Source: Zeimonas sp041678445
GTDB taxonomy: Bacteria; Pseudomonadota; Gammaproteobacteria; Burkholderiales; Burkholderiaceae_E
Assembly (NCBI GenBank): GCA_041678445.1
Contig: JBAYOD010000061.1
Span: forward strand, 1-14,727
DNA length: 14,727 nt
Direction of reading: 5' to 3'
A program made the translations under genes and the position numbers. The notes under the pieces were generated by a model. It ran no database searches, was not told the DNA's origin, and was given only the letters and a program-made list of their open reading frames with translations. Position 1 is the first letter of the stretch. Each line of letters opens with the position of its first letter. Positions 5,934 through 13,820 of the stretch are shown piece after piece.

Positions 5934-7379
5934 ATGAGCGACACCAAGTTGACCACCGTGGCCGGTGCGCCGGTAGCGAGCAACCAGGACGTACTGACGG
6001 CGGGCAAGCGCGGCCCGATGCTGCTGCAGGACGTCTGGTTCATCGAGAAACTGGCCCACTTCGATCGTGAGGTGATTCCGGAGCGGCGCATGCACGCCAA
6101 GGGCTCGGGCGCCTTCGGAACCTTCAAGGTTACCCACGACATCACGAAGTACACCCGCGCCAGGCTGTTTTCGGAGATCGGCAAGGAAACGCCGATGTTC
6201 GCCCGGTTCTCGACGGTGGCCGGCGAGCGTGGCGCCGCCGACGCCGAACGCGACATCCGCGGCTTCGCAATGAAGTTCTACACCGAAGAAGGCAACTGGG
6301 ACCTGGTCGGCAACAATACGCCGGTCTTCTTCTTCCGTGATCCGCTGAAGTTCCCGGACCTGAACCACGCGGTCAAGCGTGACCCGCGCACCAACCTGCG
6401 CAGCGCCCGGAACAACTGGGATTTCTGGAGCTCGCTGCCCGAGGCCTTCCACCAGGTGACGATCGTGATGAGCGACCGCGGCATCCCGGCCTCGTACCGG
6501 CACATGCACGGTTTCGGCTCGCACACCTTCAGCTTCATCAACGCCGGCAACGAGCGCTTCTGGGTCAAGTTCCACTTCGTCACCCAGCAGGGCATCAGGA
6601 ACCTCAGCGACGCCGAAGCCGAGGCACTGGTCGGCAAGGACCGCGAGAGCGCCCAGCGCGACCTGTACGAGGCGATCGAGCGCAAGGACTTCCCGCGCTG
6701 GAAGATGTTCGTGCAGATCATGCCCGAGCAGGACGCGGCGAAGGTCCCCTACCATCCGTTCGACCTGACCAAGGTCTGGCCGAAGAAGGACTATCCGTTG
6801 ATCGAAGTCGGCGTGTTCGAGCTGAACCGCAATCCGGACAACTATTTCGCCGATGTCGAGCAGGTTGCGTTCAACCCGGCCAACATCGTCCCGGGCATCG
6901 GCTTCTCGCCCGACCGGATGCTGCAGGGCCGACTGTTCTCGTACGGCGACGCGCAGCGCTACCGGCTCGGCGTCAACCACTACCAGATCCCGGTCAACTC
7001 GGCGCGCTGCCCGGTACACAATTTCCATCGCGACGGTGCGATGCGGGTCGACGGCAACCAGGGCAGCTCGCTCCACTACGAGCCCAACAGCTACGGCAAG
7101 TGGCAGGAGCAGCCGGACTTCAGCGAGCCGCCGCTGGCGCTCGAAGGCCCGGCCGACCGCTGGAACTATCGCGAGGACGACGATGACTACTTCTCGCAGC
7201 CGCGCGCCCTGTTCCGGCTGATGACGCCCGAACAGCGCCAGGCGCTGTTCGACAACACCGCCCGGGCACTGGGTGATGCACCGACCGAGATCAAGCAGCG
7301 TCATATCGACAACTGCATGAAGTGCGACCCGGAATACGGCGCCGGGGTTGCTGCCGCCGTGAAGAAGCTGGGCGGCTGA
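5934..7379 (+). CDS. katA: Monofunctional heme catalase
   Basis: Cytoplasmic catalase that dismutates hydrogen peroxide to water and oxygen. At 481 residues it is a small-subunit catalase, probably clade 3. All key residues are present: distal His54 in RRMHAKGSGAFG, Asn127 in VGNNTPVFFFRD, and the proximal heme ligand Tyr337 in RLFSYGDAQRYRLG. There is no signal peptide, and the C-terminal flavodoxin-like domain of large-subunit catalases is absent. AGGAGA lies six bases upstream of the ATG. An OxyR-like site and promoter precede it, so peroxide induction is likely. A strong GC hairpin follows the stop, and a DsbG-like lipoprotein gene begins 65 bp downstream. The symbol katA is used by family resemblance. 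Confidence 0.97.
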   Translation: MSDTKLTTVAGAPVASNQDVLTAGKRGPMLLQDVWFIEKLAHFDREVIPERRMHAKGSGAFGTFKVTHDITKYTRARLFSEIGKETPMFARFSTVAGERGAADAERDIRGFAMKFYTEEGNWDLVGNNTPVFFFRDPLKFPDLNHAVKRDPRTNLRSARNNWDFWSSLPEAFHQVTIVMSDRGIPASYRHMHGFGSHTFSFINAGNERFWVKFHFVTQQGIRNLSDAEAEALVGKDRESAQRDLYEAIERKDFPRWKMFVQIMPEQDAAKVPYHPFDLTKVWPKKDYPLIEVGVFELNRNPDNYFADVEQVAFNPANIVPGIGFSPDRMLQGRLFSYGDAQRYRLGVNHYQIPVNSARCPVHNFHRDGAMRVDGNQGSSLHYEPNSYGKWQEQPDFSEPPLALEGPADRWNYREDDDDYFSQPRALFRLMTPEQRQALFDNTARALGDAPTEIKQRHIDNCMKCDPEYGAGVAAAVKKLGG

Positions 7380-7394
7380 GACGCCAGCCTCCCG

Positions 7395-7421
7395 CGCCCG
7401 GGCCCTGACACGGCCCGGGCG
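7395..7421 (+). terminator. GC-rich hairpin after katA
   Basis: CGCCCGGGCC (7395-7404) and GGCCCGGGCG (7412-7421) form a perfect 10-bp stem with a 7-nt loop, 15 nt after the katA stop. Only a short pyrimidine-rich tail (TTCGCCCTTCC) follows, so termination may be partial. The next gene starts 23 bp downstream, so the hairpin may set the ratio between the two genes rather than fully separate them. Confidence 0.55.
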
Positions 7422-7444
7422 TTCGCCCTTCCTGACCCTCTGCC

Positions 7445-8065
7445 ATGAAACGTCGAGCCTTCCTGCATCGCACCGTCCTGACCACCGTCTTCTGCGGCGC
7501 CGGGCTCACGCTGGCCGGCTGCGAGAAGGCCGAGGCACCCATCGATGCGCCGGTCGTCACCCCCCTGCCGGCAACCTTGCCGTCGGTTTCACGCCAACTG
7601 CTGGCCGAACAAGGGCGCGGCTTCAGCGTCGGTGCACCCGACAGCACCACCGTCGTCTACGTCTTCTTCGATCCGCAGTGTCCGCACTGCGCATCGCTGT
7701 GGAAAACCCAGCAGGCCTTCCTGGGCCAGGCCCGGTTCGTCTGGATGCCGGTCGGCCTGATCCGCAGCGCAAGCCGCACGCAAGGGGCGACCATCCTGGC
7801 CGCCGCCGACCCGGTCGCCGCGATGAGCGAACACGAAGCCCAGCTCTCGCCGAACGGCAGCGGAGGCATCAGCGTCGACCGGCGGGCCGTCGATGCCTTC
7901 GGCCCTGTCGTCGACAAGAACACCGCGCTGTTCGAACGGCTGGGCCTGCGCAGCGTTCCGCACCTCTATGTCAGTCGCCCGGGGCGCACGCTGGTCGAGC
8001 AGCGCGGCGCACCGGCACCGGCGCGCCTGCAGGCGCTGCTCAGCGACCCGCCGCCCAGCCAGTAA
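7445..8065 (+). CDS. DsbG/DsbC-like thioredoxin-fold lipoprotein, Tat-type signal
   Basis: A 206-residue exported protein. The N-terminus has a twin-arginine-like motif (RRAFL, 3-7), a hydrophobic stretch and a lipobox LAGC with Cys26, so it is probably a Tat-exported lipoprotein; Glu at +2 would favour the outer membrane. After a Pro-rich spacer, FFDPQCPHCASLW carries the CPHC active site (Cys79, Cys82), and VPHLYV supplies the cis-proline (Pro172). This matches the catalytic domain of DsbG/DsbC-like disulfide isomerases, but the N-terminal dimerisation domain is missing, so it may act as a monomeric oxidase or reductase. No good ribosome site is visible before the ATG. It follows katA by 65 bp and converges with hrpA, the stop codons being 2 bp apart. 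Confidence 0.85.
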   Translation: MKRRAFLHRTVLTTVFCGAGLTLAGCEKAEAPIDAPVVTPLPATLPSVSRQLLAEQGRGFSVGAPDSTTVVYVFFDPQCPHCASLWKTQQAFLGQARFVWMPVGLIRSASRTQGATILAAADPVAAMSEHEAQLSPNGSGGISVDRRAVDAFGPVVDKNTALFERLGLRSVPHLYVSRPGRTLVEQRGAPAPARLQALLSDPPPSQ

Positions 8066-8067
8066 CC

Positions 8068-11000
8068 TCAGCCGCGCAGCGCCTCCAGCGCCTTGTGCAG
8101 CCGGCGAACCGAAACCGGCGTCGGCGTACGCAGCTCCTGGGCGAACAGCGAGACCCGCAGCTCTTCGAGCAGCCAGCGGAATTCGTCGAAGCGAGGGTCG
8201 ATCTGGCCGCGCCGCTCACGGACGAGCCGCTGCCAGGTCTGCAGCAAGGGGCTCATCTCGGCCATCTTCTGCGCATCGCGCGCAGGGTCGCCGCGCAGCT
8301 TGTCCAGGCGCACCGACACGGCCTTCAGATAGCGCGGCAGATGCCGGAAACGCTCGGGCGCCAGCGTCGCGACGAAGCGCTTCGGCAGCAGCGCCGCAAG
8401 CTGGGTCGAAACATCGGCCACGGCCGGGCCATGGGCCCGGACGGTGTGCAGCTTGCGCGTGATGGCCTGATGCTCGGCCAGGATGCCGGCCAGCGTACGG
8501 GCGAGTTCCTGTCCGATCAGGTTGATCCGCGGCCGAGCTTCGGCCAGCCGGGTGGCGAACGAGGCGGCATCATCGGGCAGCGGCTCACCCAGGCAGGCCC
8601 GCTCGATCACGGCTGCCACGAGGTCGCGCTTGAGCTCGTCACCGCTGCCGAAAGCCGCGAACTGCAGCGACATCGTCTGGAAATCCGGAATGTTGCGCTC
8701 GAAGAACCTGAGCGGCTCCTTCAAGGCCAGGGCAAACAGGCGGGCTACACCCCCGCGCTGGGCCCGGCGCGCCGCCTCTGGTTCGTCGAACAGCGTCAGC
8801 ACCACCGCGTCGCCGTCATCGACGACGGCCGGAAAGCCGATCAGCTCCGGTCCGCGACGACCGCGTGGCGAGATCTCGAGCAACTCGGGCAACTGGCCAA
8901 ACGACCAATCGACGAAGCGCTGGCCGGGCATCAGACCGGCCGCGGCATCCGCCTGGCCCAGGGATGGGTCCGCGTTCGCGGTGTCGTCCGCGCGTTGGGA
9001 GATCCTGTCTTGCCCGACCACCTGTTCCGGATCACCGGCCCCGCCTGCAACGGGGCGCGCCGATGGCCTGAGCTGGCCACCCAGTTGCGCCATCGCGGCC
9101 TGGAATGCAGTCTGCGCCGTTGCGCCATGCTCGGCCTTGAGCTGCGCCAGACTGCGCGAAGCGGCAATCCGGCCGCCATGCGCGTCGATCAGCCGGAAGT
9201 TCATGAACAGGTGCAGCGGCACCGTCTCGGGCCGGAAATCCTCACGCTGCAGGCGCAGTCCGTAACGGTCGCGCAGCGCGTCGATCAGGGTGTCGACCAG
9301 CGGCCGCTCGGGCGGGCGCTCGCCGAAGCGCGCGGCCAGGGTCTGCGCGCATTCGGGCAGGGGCACCAGATGCCGACGGTGCTTCTGCGGCAATGACTTC
9401 AGCAGCGCCTGGATCTTGTCCCTGAGCATTCCCGGCACCAGCCACTCGCAGCGCACCGGGTCCACCTGGTTGAGCGCCGCAACCGGTATCGTCATCGTGA
9501 TGCCGTCGTCGGCCGCGCCCGGCTCGAAGCGATAGTCGAGATCGAAGGCGATGCCGGCCATCTGCGCCCGCCGCGGGAAGGCCTCGCTGCCGATGTCGCC
9601 GGCATCTTTCCTGAGCAGCGCGTCGCGCGACAGGTGCAGCAGTTTCGGATCGGCTTTCGACGCCTTGCGCCACCACTGTTCGAGTGCCTGGGCCGACCAC
9701 ACGTCGGCCGGAATCGCCGCATCGTAGAAATCGAACAGAAAGCGCTCGTCGACCAGCAGGTCGGGACGGCGGATCTTGTGCTCGAGCTTCTCGATCTCGG
9801 CGATCAGCTTGCGGTTGTGGACGAAGAACGGCAGGCGGCCGTCCCAGTCGCCGCCCACCAGGGCCTCGCGGATCATCAGCTCGCGCGCCAGCACCGGGTC
9901 GTGCGCGCCGTAGTTGACGCGACGCTGGGCGTAGACCGTCAACCCGTACAGCATGCCGCGCTCATGCGCGAGCACCTGCCCGGCACGCCGGGACCAGGAC
10001 GGATCCGACCAGCTGCGCACGATCAGGTGCCCGGCGGCCTGCTCGATCCACTCGGGCTCGATCTTCGCCACGGTGCGCGCATACAGCCGGCCGGTGTCGA
10101 CGAGTTCGGCCGCCATGATCCAGCGCGGCGCCTTCTTCGCCAGTCCGGAGCCCGGATGGAGGGTGAACTTCACCTGGTGGGTACCGGCATAGGCCGGCTC
10201 GTCGAGCGGCTTGAAGCCCAGGTTGCCGAGCAGCCCGGTGAGCAGCGCCCGATGGATGGCCTCGGGTTTGGCCGGCACATCGGTCGGCCGCCAGTGCAGC
10301 TCGCGCACGGCATCGGTGAGCTGGGCGTGGACGTCGGCCCATTCGCGCAGCTTGCGCGGCGACAGGAACTCGCGCTCGAGCTGACTGGCGAGCCGGCGGT
10401 TCGAGGCCTTGTCGGCCTGCGCTGCCTGCCAGTGGTTCCAGAGCTTGAGCCAGCCGATGAAATCCGAAGTGTCGTCGGCAAAGCGCCGGTGCGACTGGTC
10501 GGCAGCCTGCTGCGCATCGGGCGGGCGTTCGCGCGGATCCTGGGCGGACAGCGCTGCGGCGATCAGCAGCACCTCGCGCAGGCTGCCCAGTTCATGCGCG
10601 GCCAGCAGCATGCGGCCGATCCGCGGATCGAGCGGCAGCCGTGACAGGGTCTGGCCGATCACGGTCAGCTCGCGCGCCTCGTCGATCGCACCCAGCTCGT
10701 GCAACAGCGCAAGGCCGTCGGCGATCGCCTTGCGCGGCGGCGGATCGAGAAAGGGGAAGGCCTCGATTTCGGGCAGGCGCAACGCCTTCATCCGCATGAT
10801 CACCCCGGCCAGCGACGAACGCAGCACCTCAGGGTCGGTGAAACGCGGCCGCCTGGCGAAATCGGCCTCGTCGTAGAGCCGGATGCACACGCCATCGGAC
10901 ACCCGGCCGCAGCGGCCTGAGCGCTGGTTGGCCGCAGCCTGCGAGACCGGCTCGATCTGCAGTTGCTCGACCTTGTTCCGGTAGCGGTAGCGCTTGACCC

Positions 11001-12159
11001 GGGCCAGCCCCGAATCGACCACATAGCGGATTCCCGGCACGGTCAGCGAGGTCTCGGCGACGTTGGTCGCCAGCACGATGCGCCGGCCGCGCGAAGCCGA
11101 GAAGACACGTTGCTGGTCGGCTGCCGACAGCCGCGAGTAGAGCGGCAGGATCTCGACCGCCCCGCGCGCCCAGATCGAACCGACGCCGCCGCCCCGTGCA
11201 CTCTCGCGGGCCACCAGCCGGCGCAGATGATCGGCGGTGTCACGAATCTCGCGCTCGCCGGGCAGGAACACCAGGACATCGCCCGGCGCCTCCCGCCACA
11301 GGCTGGCCACAGCGGCATCGATCCGTGACGGCAGATCGTCCTCGTCATCGTCGTCGGGCTGGCCGTCATCGGGCCCCTGCCAGCGGATCTCGACCGGATA
11401 CAGGCGACCCGACACCTCGATCACCGGCGCCGGCTCGACCAGCGGCCGGCCCTCGCCGTCGCTGCGGCCGGTGGTCCGCCCGAAATGCCGGGCAAAGCGT
11501 TCGGCGTCGATGGTCGCCGAAGTGATCACCACCCGCAGGTCGTCGCGCCGCGGTCCTTCGAGCAGGCCTTTCAGGTAGCCGAGCAGGAAATCGATGTTCA
11601 GGCTGCGCTCGTGCGCTTCGTCGACGATGATGGTGTCGTAGTCGCGCAGCAGCGGATCGGACAGCGTCTCGGCCAGCAGGATGCCGTCGGTCATCAGCTT
11701 GAAGGAGGCGCCCGGGGCCAGGGTTTCGTTGAAGCGGATCTTGTAGCCGACGTGCTGGCCCAGCGGCGACCCGAGTTCCTCGGCGATCCGCCGCGCAACC
11801 GCGGTCGCGGCGATCCGGCGCGGCTGGGTATGACCGATCAGGCCACTGCGTCCGCGACCGGCCATCGCGCAGATCTTCGGCAGCTGGGTGGTCTTGCCCG
11901 AGCCGGTCTCGCCGCTGACGATGACGACCGGATGCTCGCGGATTGCCCGGGCGATCTCGTCACGGCAGGCCGAAACCGGCAGCGACTCCGGAAAGACGAG
12001 CGGCGGCAATGGCCGCGGCTCGAAGGCCCGGGGCGCGACAGCCCGGGGCGCGCCAGCCTGCGGCTCGGGCCGCCGCCGTGGACGGCGTGGCGCACGAACC
12101 GCCGGAGCGGGCCCTGGCTGATTCTGCGGAATGGCGCCGGGGCGCCGCGGCAAAGACAT
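8068..12159 (-). CDS. hrpA: ATP-dependent RNA helicase HrpA (DEAH box)
   Basis: A 1363-residue DEAH-box RNA helicase, close to the usual HrpA length of about 1300. The HrpA family acts on RNA, including rescue of stalled ribosomes and mRNA processing. Visible motifs are Walker A GETGSGKT (83-90), DEAH (180-183), SAT (214-216), LATNVAETSLTVPG (363-376) and motif VI QRSGRCGR (412-419). Helicase-associated and OB-like regions follow to about 700, then the long C-terminal HrpA-specific region (DUF3418 type). The N-terminus is a basic Arg/Pro/Ala-rich tail. There is an acidic insert (about 264-275) between motifs III and IV and a low-complexity linker (about 1025-1080) with unusual codons. An in-frame TAA lies four codons before the ATG, so this is the first possible start. 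No ribosome site precedes it, and the mRNA may be nearly leaderless. Confidence 0.95.
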   Translation of the reverse strand: MSLPRRPGAIPQNQPGPAPAVRAPRRPRRRPEPQAGAPRAVAPRAFEPRPLPPLVFPESLPVSACRDEIARAIREHPVVIVSGETGSGKTTQLPKICAMAGRGRSGLIGHTQPRRIAATAVARRIAEELGSPLGQHVGYKIRFNETLAPGASFKLMTDGILLAETLSDPLLRDYDTIIVDEAHERSLNIDFLLGYLKGLLEGPRRDDLRVVITSATIDAERFARHFGRTTGRSDGEGRPLVEPAPVIEVSGRLYPVEIRWQGPDDGQPDDDDEDDLPSRIDAAVASLWREAPGDVLVFLPGEREIRDTADHLRRLVARESARGGGVGSIWARGAVEILPLYSRLSAADQQRVFSASRGRRIVLATNVAETSLTVPGIRYVVDSGLARVKRYRYRNKVEQLQIEPVSQAAANQRSGRCGRVSDGVCIRLYDEADFARRPRFTDPEVLRSSLAGVIMRMKALRLPEIEAFPFLDPPPRKAIADGLALLHELGAIDEARELTVIGQTLSRLPLDPRIGRMLLAAHELGSLREVLLIAAALSAQDPRERPPDAQQAADQSHRRFADDTSDFIGWLKLWNHWQAAQADKASNRRLASQLEREFLSPRKLREWADVHAQLTDAVRELHWRPTDVPAKPEAIHRALLTGLLGNLGFKPLDEPAYAGTHQVKFTLHPGSGLAKKAPRWIMAAELVDTGRLYARTVAKIEPEWIEQAAGHLIVRSWSDPSWSRRAGQVLAHERGMLYGLTVYAQRRVNYGAHDPVLARELMIREALVGGDWDGRLPFFVHNRKLIAEIEKLEHKIRRPDLLVDERFLFDFYDAAIPADVWSAQALEQWWRKASKADPKLLHLSRDALLRKDAGDIGSEAFPRRAQMAGIAFDLDYRFEPGAADDGITMTIPVAALNQVDPVRCEWLVPGMLRDKIQALLKSLPQKHRRHLVPLPECAQTLAARFGERPPERPLVDTLIDALRDRYGLRLQREDFRPETVPLHLFMNFRLIDAHGGRIAASRSLAQLKAEHGATAQTAFQAAMAQLGGQLRPSARPVAGGAGDPEQVVGQDRISQRADDTANADPSLGQADAAAGLMPGQRFVDWSFGQLPELLEISPRGRRGPELIGFPAVVDDGDAVVLTLFDEPEAARRAQRGGVARLFALALKEPLRFFERNIPDFQTMSLQFAAFGSGDELKRDLVAAVIERACLGEPLPDDAASFATRLAEARPRINLIGQELARTLAGILAEHQAITRKLHTVRAHGPAVADVSTQLAALLPKRFVATLAPERFRHLPRYLKAVSVRLDKLRGDPARDAQKMAEMSPLLQTWQRLVRERRGQIDPRFDEFRWLLEELRVSLFAQELRTPTPVSVRRLHKALEALRG
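12026..12055 (-). repeat. 15-bp tandem repeat in hrpA N-terminal tail
   Basis: Two adjacent 15-bp units, at 12026-12040 and 12041-12055, match at 14 of 15 positions (both start GCCCGGGGCGCG). They are in frame and encode the repeated pattern APRAV/APRAF of the Arg/Pro-rich tail. Slippage could change copy number without breaking the frame. Confidence 0.7.
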
Positions 12160-12167
12160 GGGCTGAA

Positions 12168-12175
12168 ATTATAAT
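12168..12175. promoter_or_regulatory. Shared palindromic -10 element, hrpA/argA divergent promoter
   Basis: ATTATAAT is a perfect 8-bp palindrome, giving TATAAT on the plus strand (12170-12175) and on the minus strand (12173-12168). It lies in a 22-bp gap between divergent start codons: 6 nt to the argA ATG and 8 nt to the hrpA ATG. With the usual start about 7 nt past the -10, transcripts would begin at or within 2-3 nt of each ATG. Neither -35 region is good (about GCGGCA for argA) and no extended -10 TGn is present. Neither gene has a ribosome site here. Confidence 0.5.
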
Positions 12176-12181
12176 GAGCAA

Positions 12182-13519
12182 ATGGACATGCCCGCCGCTG
12201 ACGCCAGCCCCCCCGACCCTGCCCAGTTCGTCACCTGGCTGCGTGCGGTGGCCCCCTACATCCACGCCTTCCGGGGCAAGACCTTCATCATCGGGGTGCC
12301 CGGCGAGCTGATCGCGCTCGGCCGCCTCAATGCGCTGGTCCAGGACATCAGCCTGCTGCACGCGATGGGCATGCGGATCGTGGTCGTGCATGGCTCGCGC
12401 CCGCAGGTCAACGAGCAGTTGCGGCTGCGCGGGGTCGAATCGCAGTGCGCCGACGGCCTGAGGATCACCGATCCGGTCGCTCTCGAGTGCGCGAAGGAAG
12501 CCTCGGGCGAGTTGCGCCTGGACATCGAGGCTGCCTTCTCGCAGGGCCTGCCGAACACGCCGATGGCGCATGCTTCGGTGCGTGTCATCTCAGGCAATCT
12601 GGTGGTGGCGCGGCCGGTCGGCATCGTCGATGGCGTCGACTTCCAGCACACCGGCCTGGTACGCAAGGTCGATGTCCAGACGATCCGCCTCGCGATCCAG
12701 AGCGGTGCCATCGTCCTGCTGTCCCCGCTCGGCTACTCGCCGACCGGCGAGGCCTTCAACCTGACCATGGACGACGTGGCCGTCAGCACCGCGATCGCGC
12801 TGGACGCCGACAAGCTGGTCTTCCTGGCGGTACCCGATGCGCTGACCACGGTCGAGGGCCGCCTGCAGCACGAGCTTTCCGAGGCCGATGCCCAGCGGCT
12901 GCTGCGCTCCGGAGAGCTGCGCCCCGAAGCCGCAGCGCTGCTGCGCAGCGCGTTGCGGGCCTGCGACGGCGGCGTGGCGCGTGCCCACATCATCCCGATG
13001 CAGCTCGACGGCAGCATCCTGCTCGAGCTTTTCCAGCACGACGGGGTCGGCACGATGCTGGTCGAGGAAACACTCGAAGAACTGCGCGAGGCCACGCTCG
13101 ACGATGTCGGCGGCATCCTCGCCCTGATCCGGCCGCTGGAAGACGAAGGCACCCTGGTCAAGCGCGACCGTGCACTGATCGAGCGTGAAGTGGAGAACTT
13201 CACCGTCATCGAACACGACGGCGTGATTTTCGGCTGCGCGGCGCTGTACGCCGTGCCCGAGGAAAAAATCGGTGAAATGGCCTGCCTGGCGGTCAACCCG
13301 AAGGCACAGAGCCGCGGCGACGGCGAGCGCCTGCTGCAGCGCATCGAGCAGCGCGCCCGCGCCACCGGCCTCAAGCGCCTCTACGTGCTGACCACCCGCA
13401 CCATGCACTGGTTCCTGAAGCGCGGCTTCGTGCTGGCCTCGGTCGACGAACTGCCGCTGGAGCGGCGCAACATGTACAACTGGCAGCGTCGCTCGCGCGT
13501 GCTGATCAAATCACTCTGA
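12182..13519 (+). CDS. argA: N-acetylglutamate synthase ArgA
   Basis: Amino-acid N-acetyltransferase that makes N-acetylglutamate from glutamate and acetyl-CoA, the first step of arginine biosynthesis. At 445 residues it is the classical two-domain form. The amino acid kinase-like domain (about 20-290) has FRGKTFIIGVPGE (30-42), VVVHGSRPQVNEQL (67-80) and a MDDVAVSTAIALDADKL stretch (196-212). The GNAT acetyltransferase domain (about 300-445) has the acetyl-CoA loop QSRGDGERLL (376-385) and a MHWFLKRGF motif (408-416). The kinase-like domain normally mediates arginine feedback inhibition. An in-frame TGA lies 18 bases before the ATG, so 12182 is the first possible start; an ATG at 12188 is an alternative. 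yggX follows 9 bp after the stop. Confidence 0.96.
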   Translation: MDMPAADASPPDPAQFVTWLRAVAPYIHAFRGKTFIIGVPGELIALGRLNALVQDISLLHAMGMRIVVVHGSRPQVNEQLRLRGVESQCADGLRITDPVALECAKEASGELRLDIEAAFSQGLPNTPMAHASVRVISGNLVVARPVGIVDGVDFQHTGLVRKVDVQTIRLAIQSGAIVLLSPLGYSPTGEAFNLTMDDVAVSTAIALDADKLVFLAVPDALTTVEGRLQHELSEADAQRLLRSGELRPEAAALLRSALRACDGGVARAHIIPMQLDGSILLELFQHDGVGTMLVEETLEELREATLDDVGGILALIRPLEDEGTLVKRDRALIEREVENFTVIEHDGVIFGCAALYAVPEEKIGEMACLAVNPKAQSRGDGERLLQRIEQRARATGLKRLYVLTTRTMHWFLKRGFVLASVDELPLERRNMYNWQRRSRVLIKSL

Positions 13520-13528
13520 GGGAATCGA

Positions 13529-13801
13529 ATGACCCGTACCGTTTTCTGCGTCAAGCTGCAGCGCGAGGCCGAGGGCCTGGACTTTCCCCCCTACCCCGGC
13601 GAGCTCGGCAAGAAACTCTACGAAAACGTCTCGAAGGAGGCCTGGCAGGCCTGGGTCCGCCACCAGACGATGCTGGTCAATGAAAACCGGCTCAACCTGG
13701 CCGATGCGCGTGCCCGCAAATACCTGGCCGCCCAGATGGAGGCGTATTTCTTCGGTGATGGCGGCGATGCGATCGCCGGCTACGTTCCGCCGCCGGACTG
13801 A
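13529..13801 (+). CDS. yggX: Probable Fe(2+)-trafficking protein YggX
   Basis: A 90-residue cytoplasmic protein, the usual YggX length. Family features are the N-terminal TVFCVKLQ with conserved Cys7, the GLDFPPYPGELG segment (17-28) and the C-terminal AAQMEAYFFG (67-76). YggX homologues protect or help repair Fe-S clusters under oxidative stress and affect labile iron; the mechanism is not settled. GAGGGAA precedes the ATG at proper spacing. It begins 9 bp after argA, so the two are probably co-transcribed. Its stop codon lies inside the left arm of a convergent hairpin terminator. Confidence 0.95.
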   Translation: MTRTVFCVKLQREAEGLDFPPYPGELGKKLYENVSKEAWQAWVRHQTMLVNENRLNLADARARKYLAAQMEAYFFGDGGDAIAGYVPPPD

Positions 13802-13820
13802 AGGCGTCCCCGGCCTTCAG
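13798..13820. terminator. Bidirectional hairpin holding both stop codons
   Basis: CTGAAGGC (13798-13805) and GCCTTCAG (13813-13820) form a perfect 8-bp stem with a 7-nt loop. The TGA of yggX (13799-13801) is in the left arm and the TGA of the opposing methyltransferase gene (13817-13819 on plus) is in the right arm. No clear T-tract follows on either side, so strength is uncertain, but symmetry and position suit a shared terminator for convergent genes. Confidence 0.55.

Noticed and set aside
5877..7304. 475-codon open frame antisense to katA
   Set aside because: The catalase on the plus strand has all catalytic residues; the antisense frame is a codon-bias shadow.
7678..9396. 572-codon plus frame across the lipoprotein gene and antisense to hrpA
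   Set aside because: It overlaps the thioredoxin-fold gene out of frame and runs antisense to conserved HrpA sequence; no domain is recognisable.
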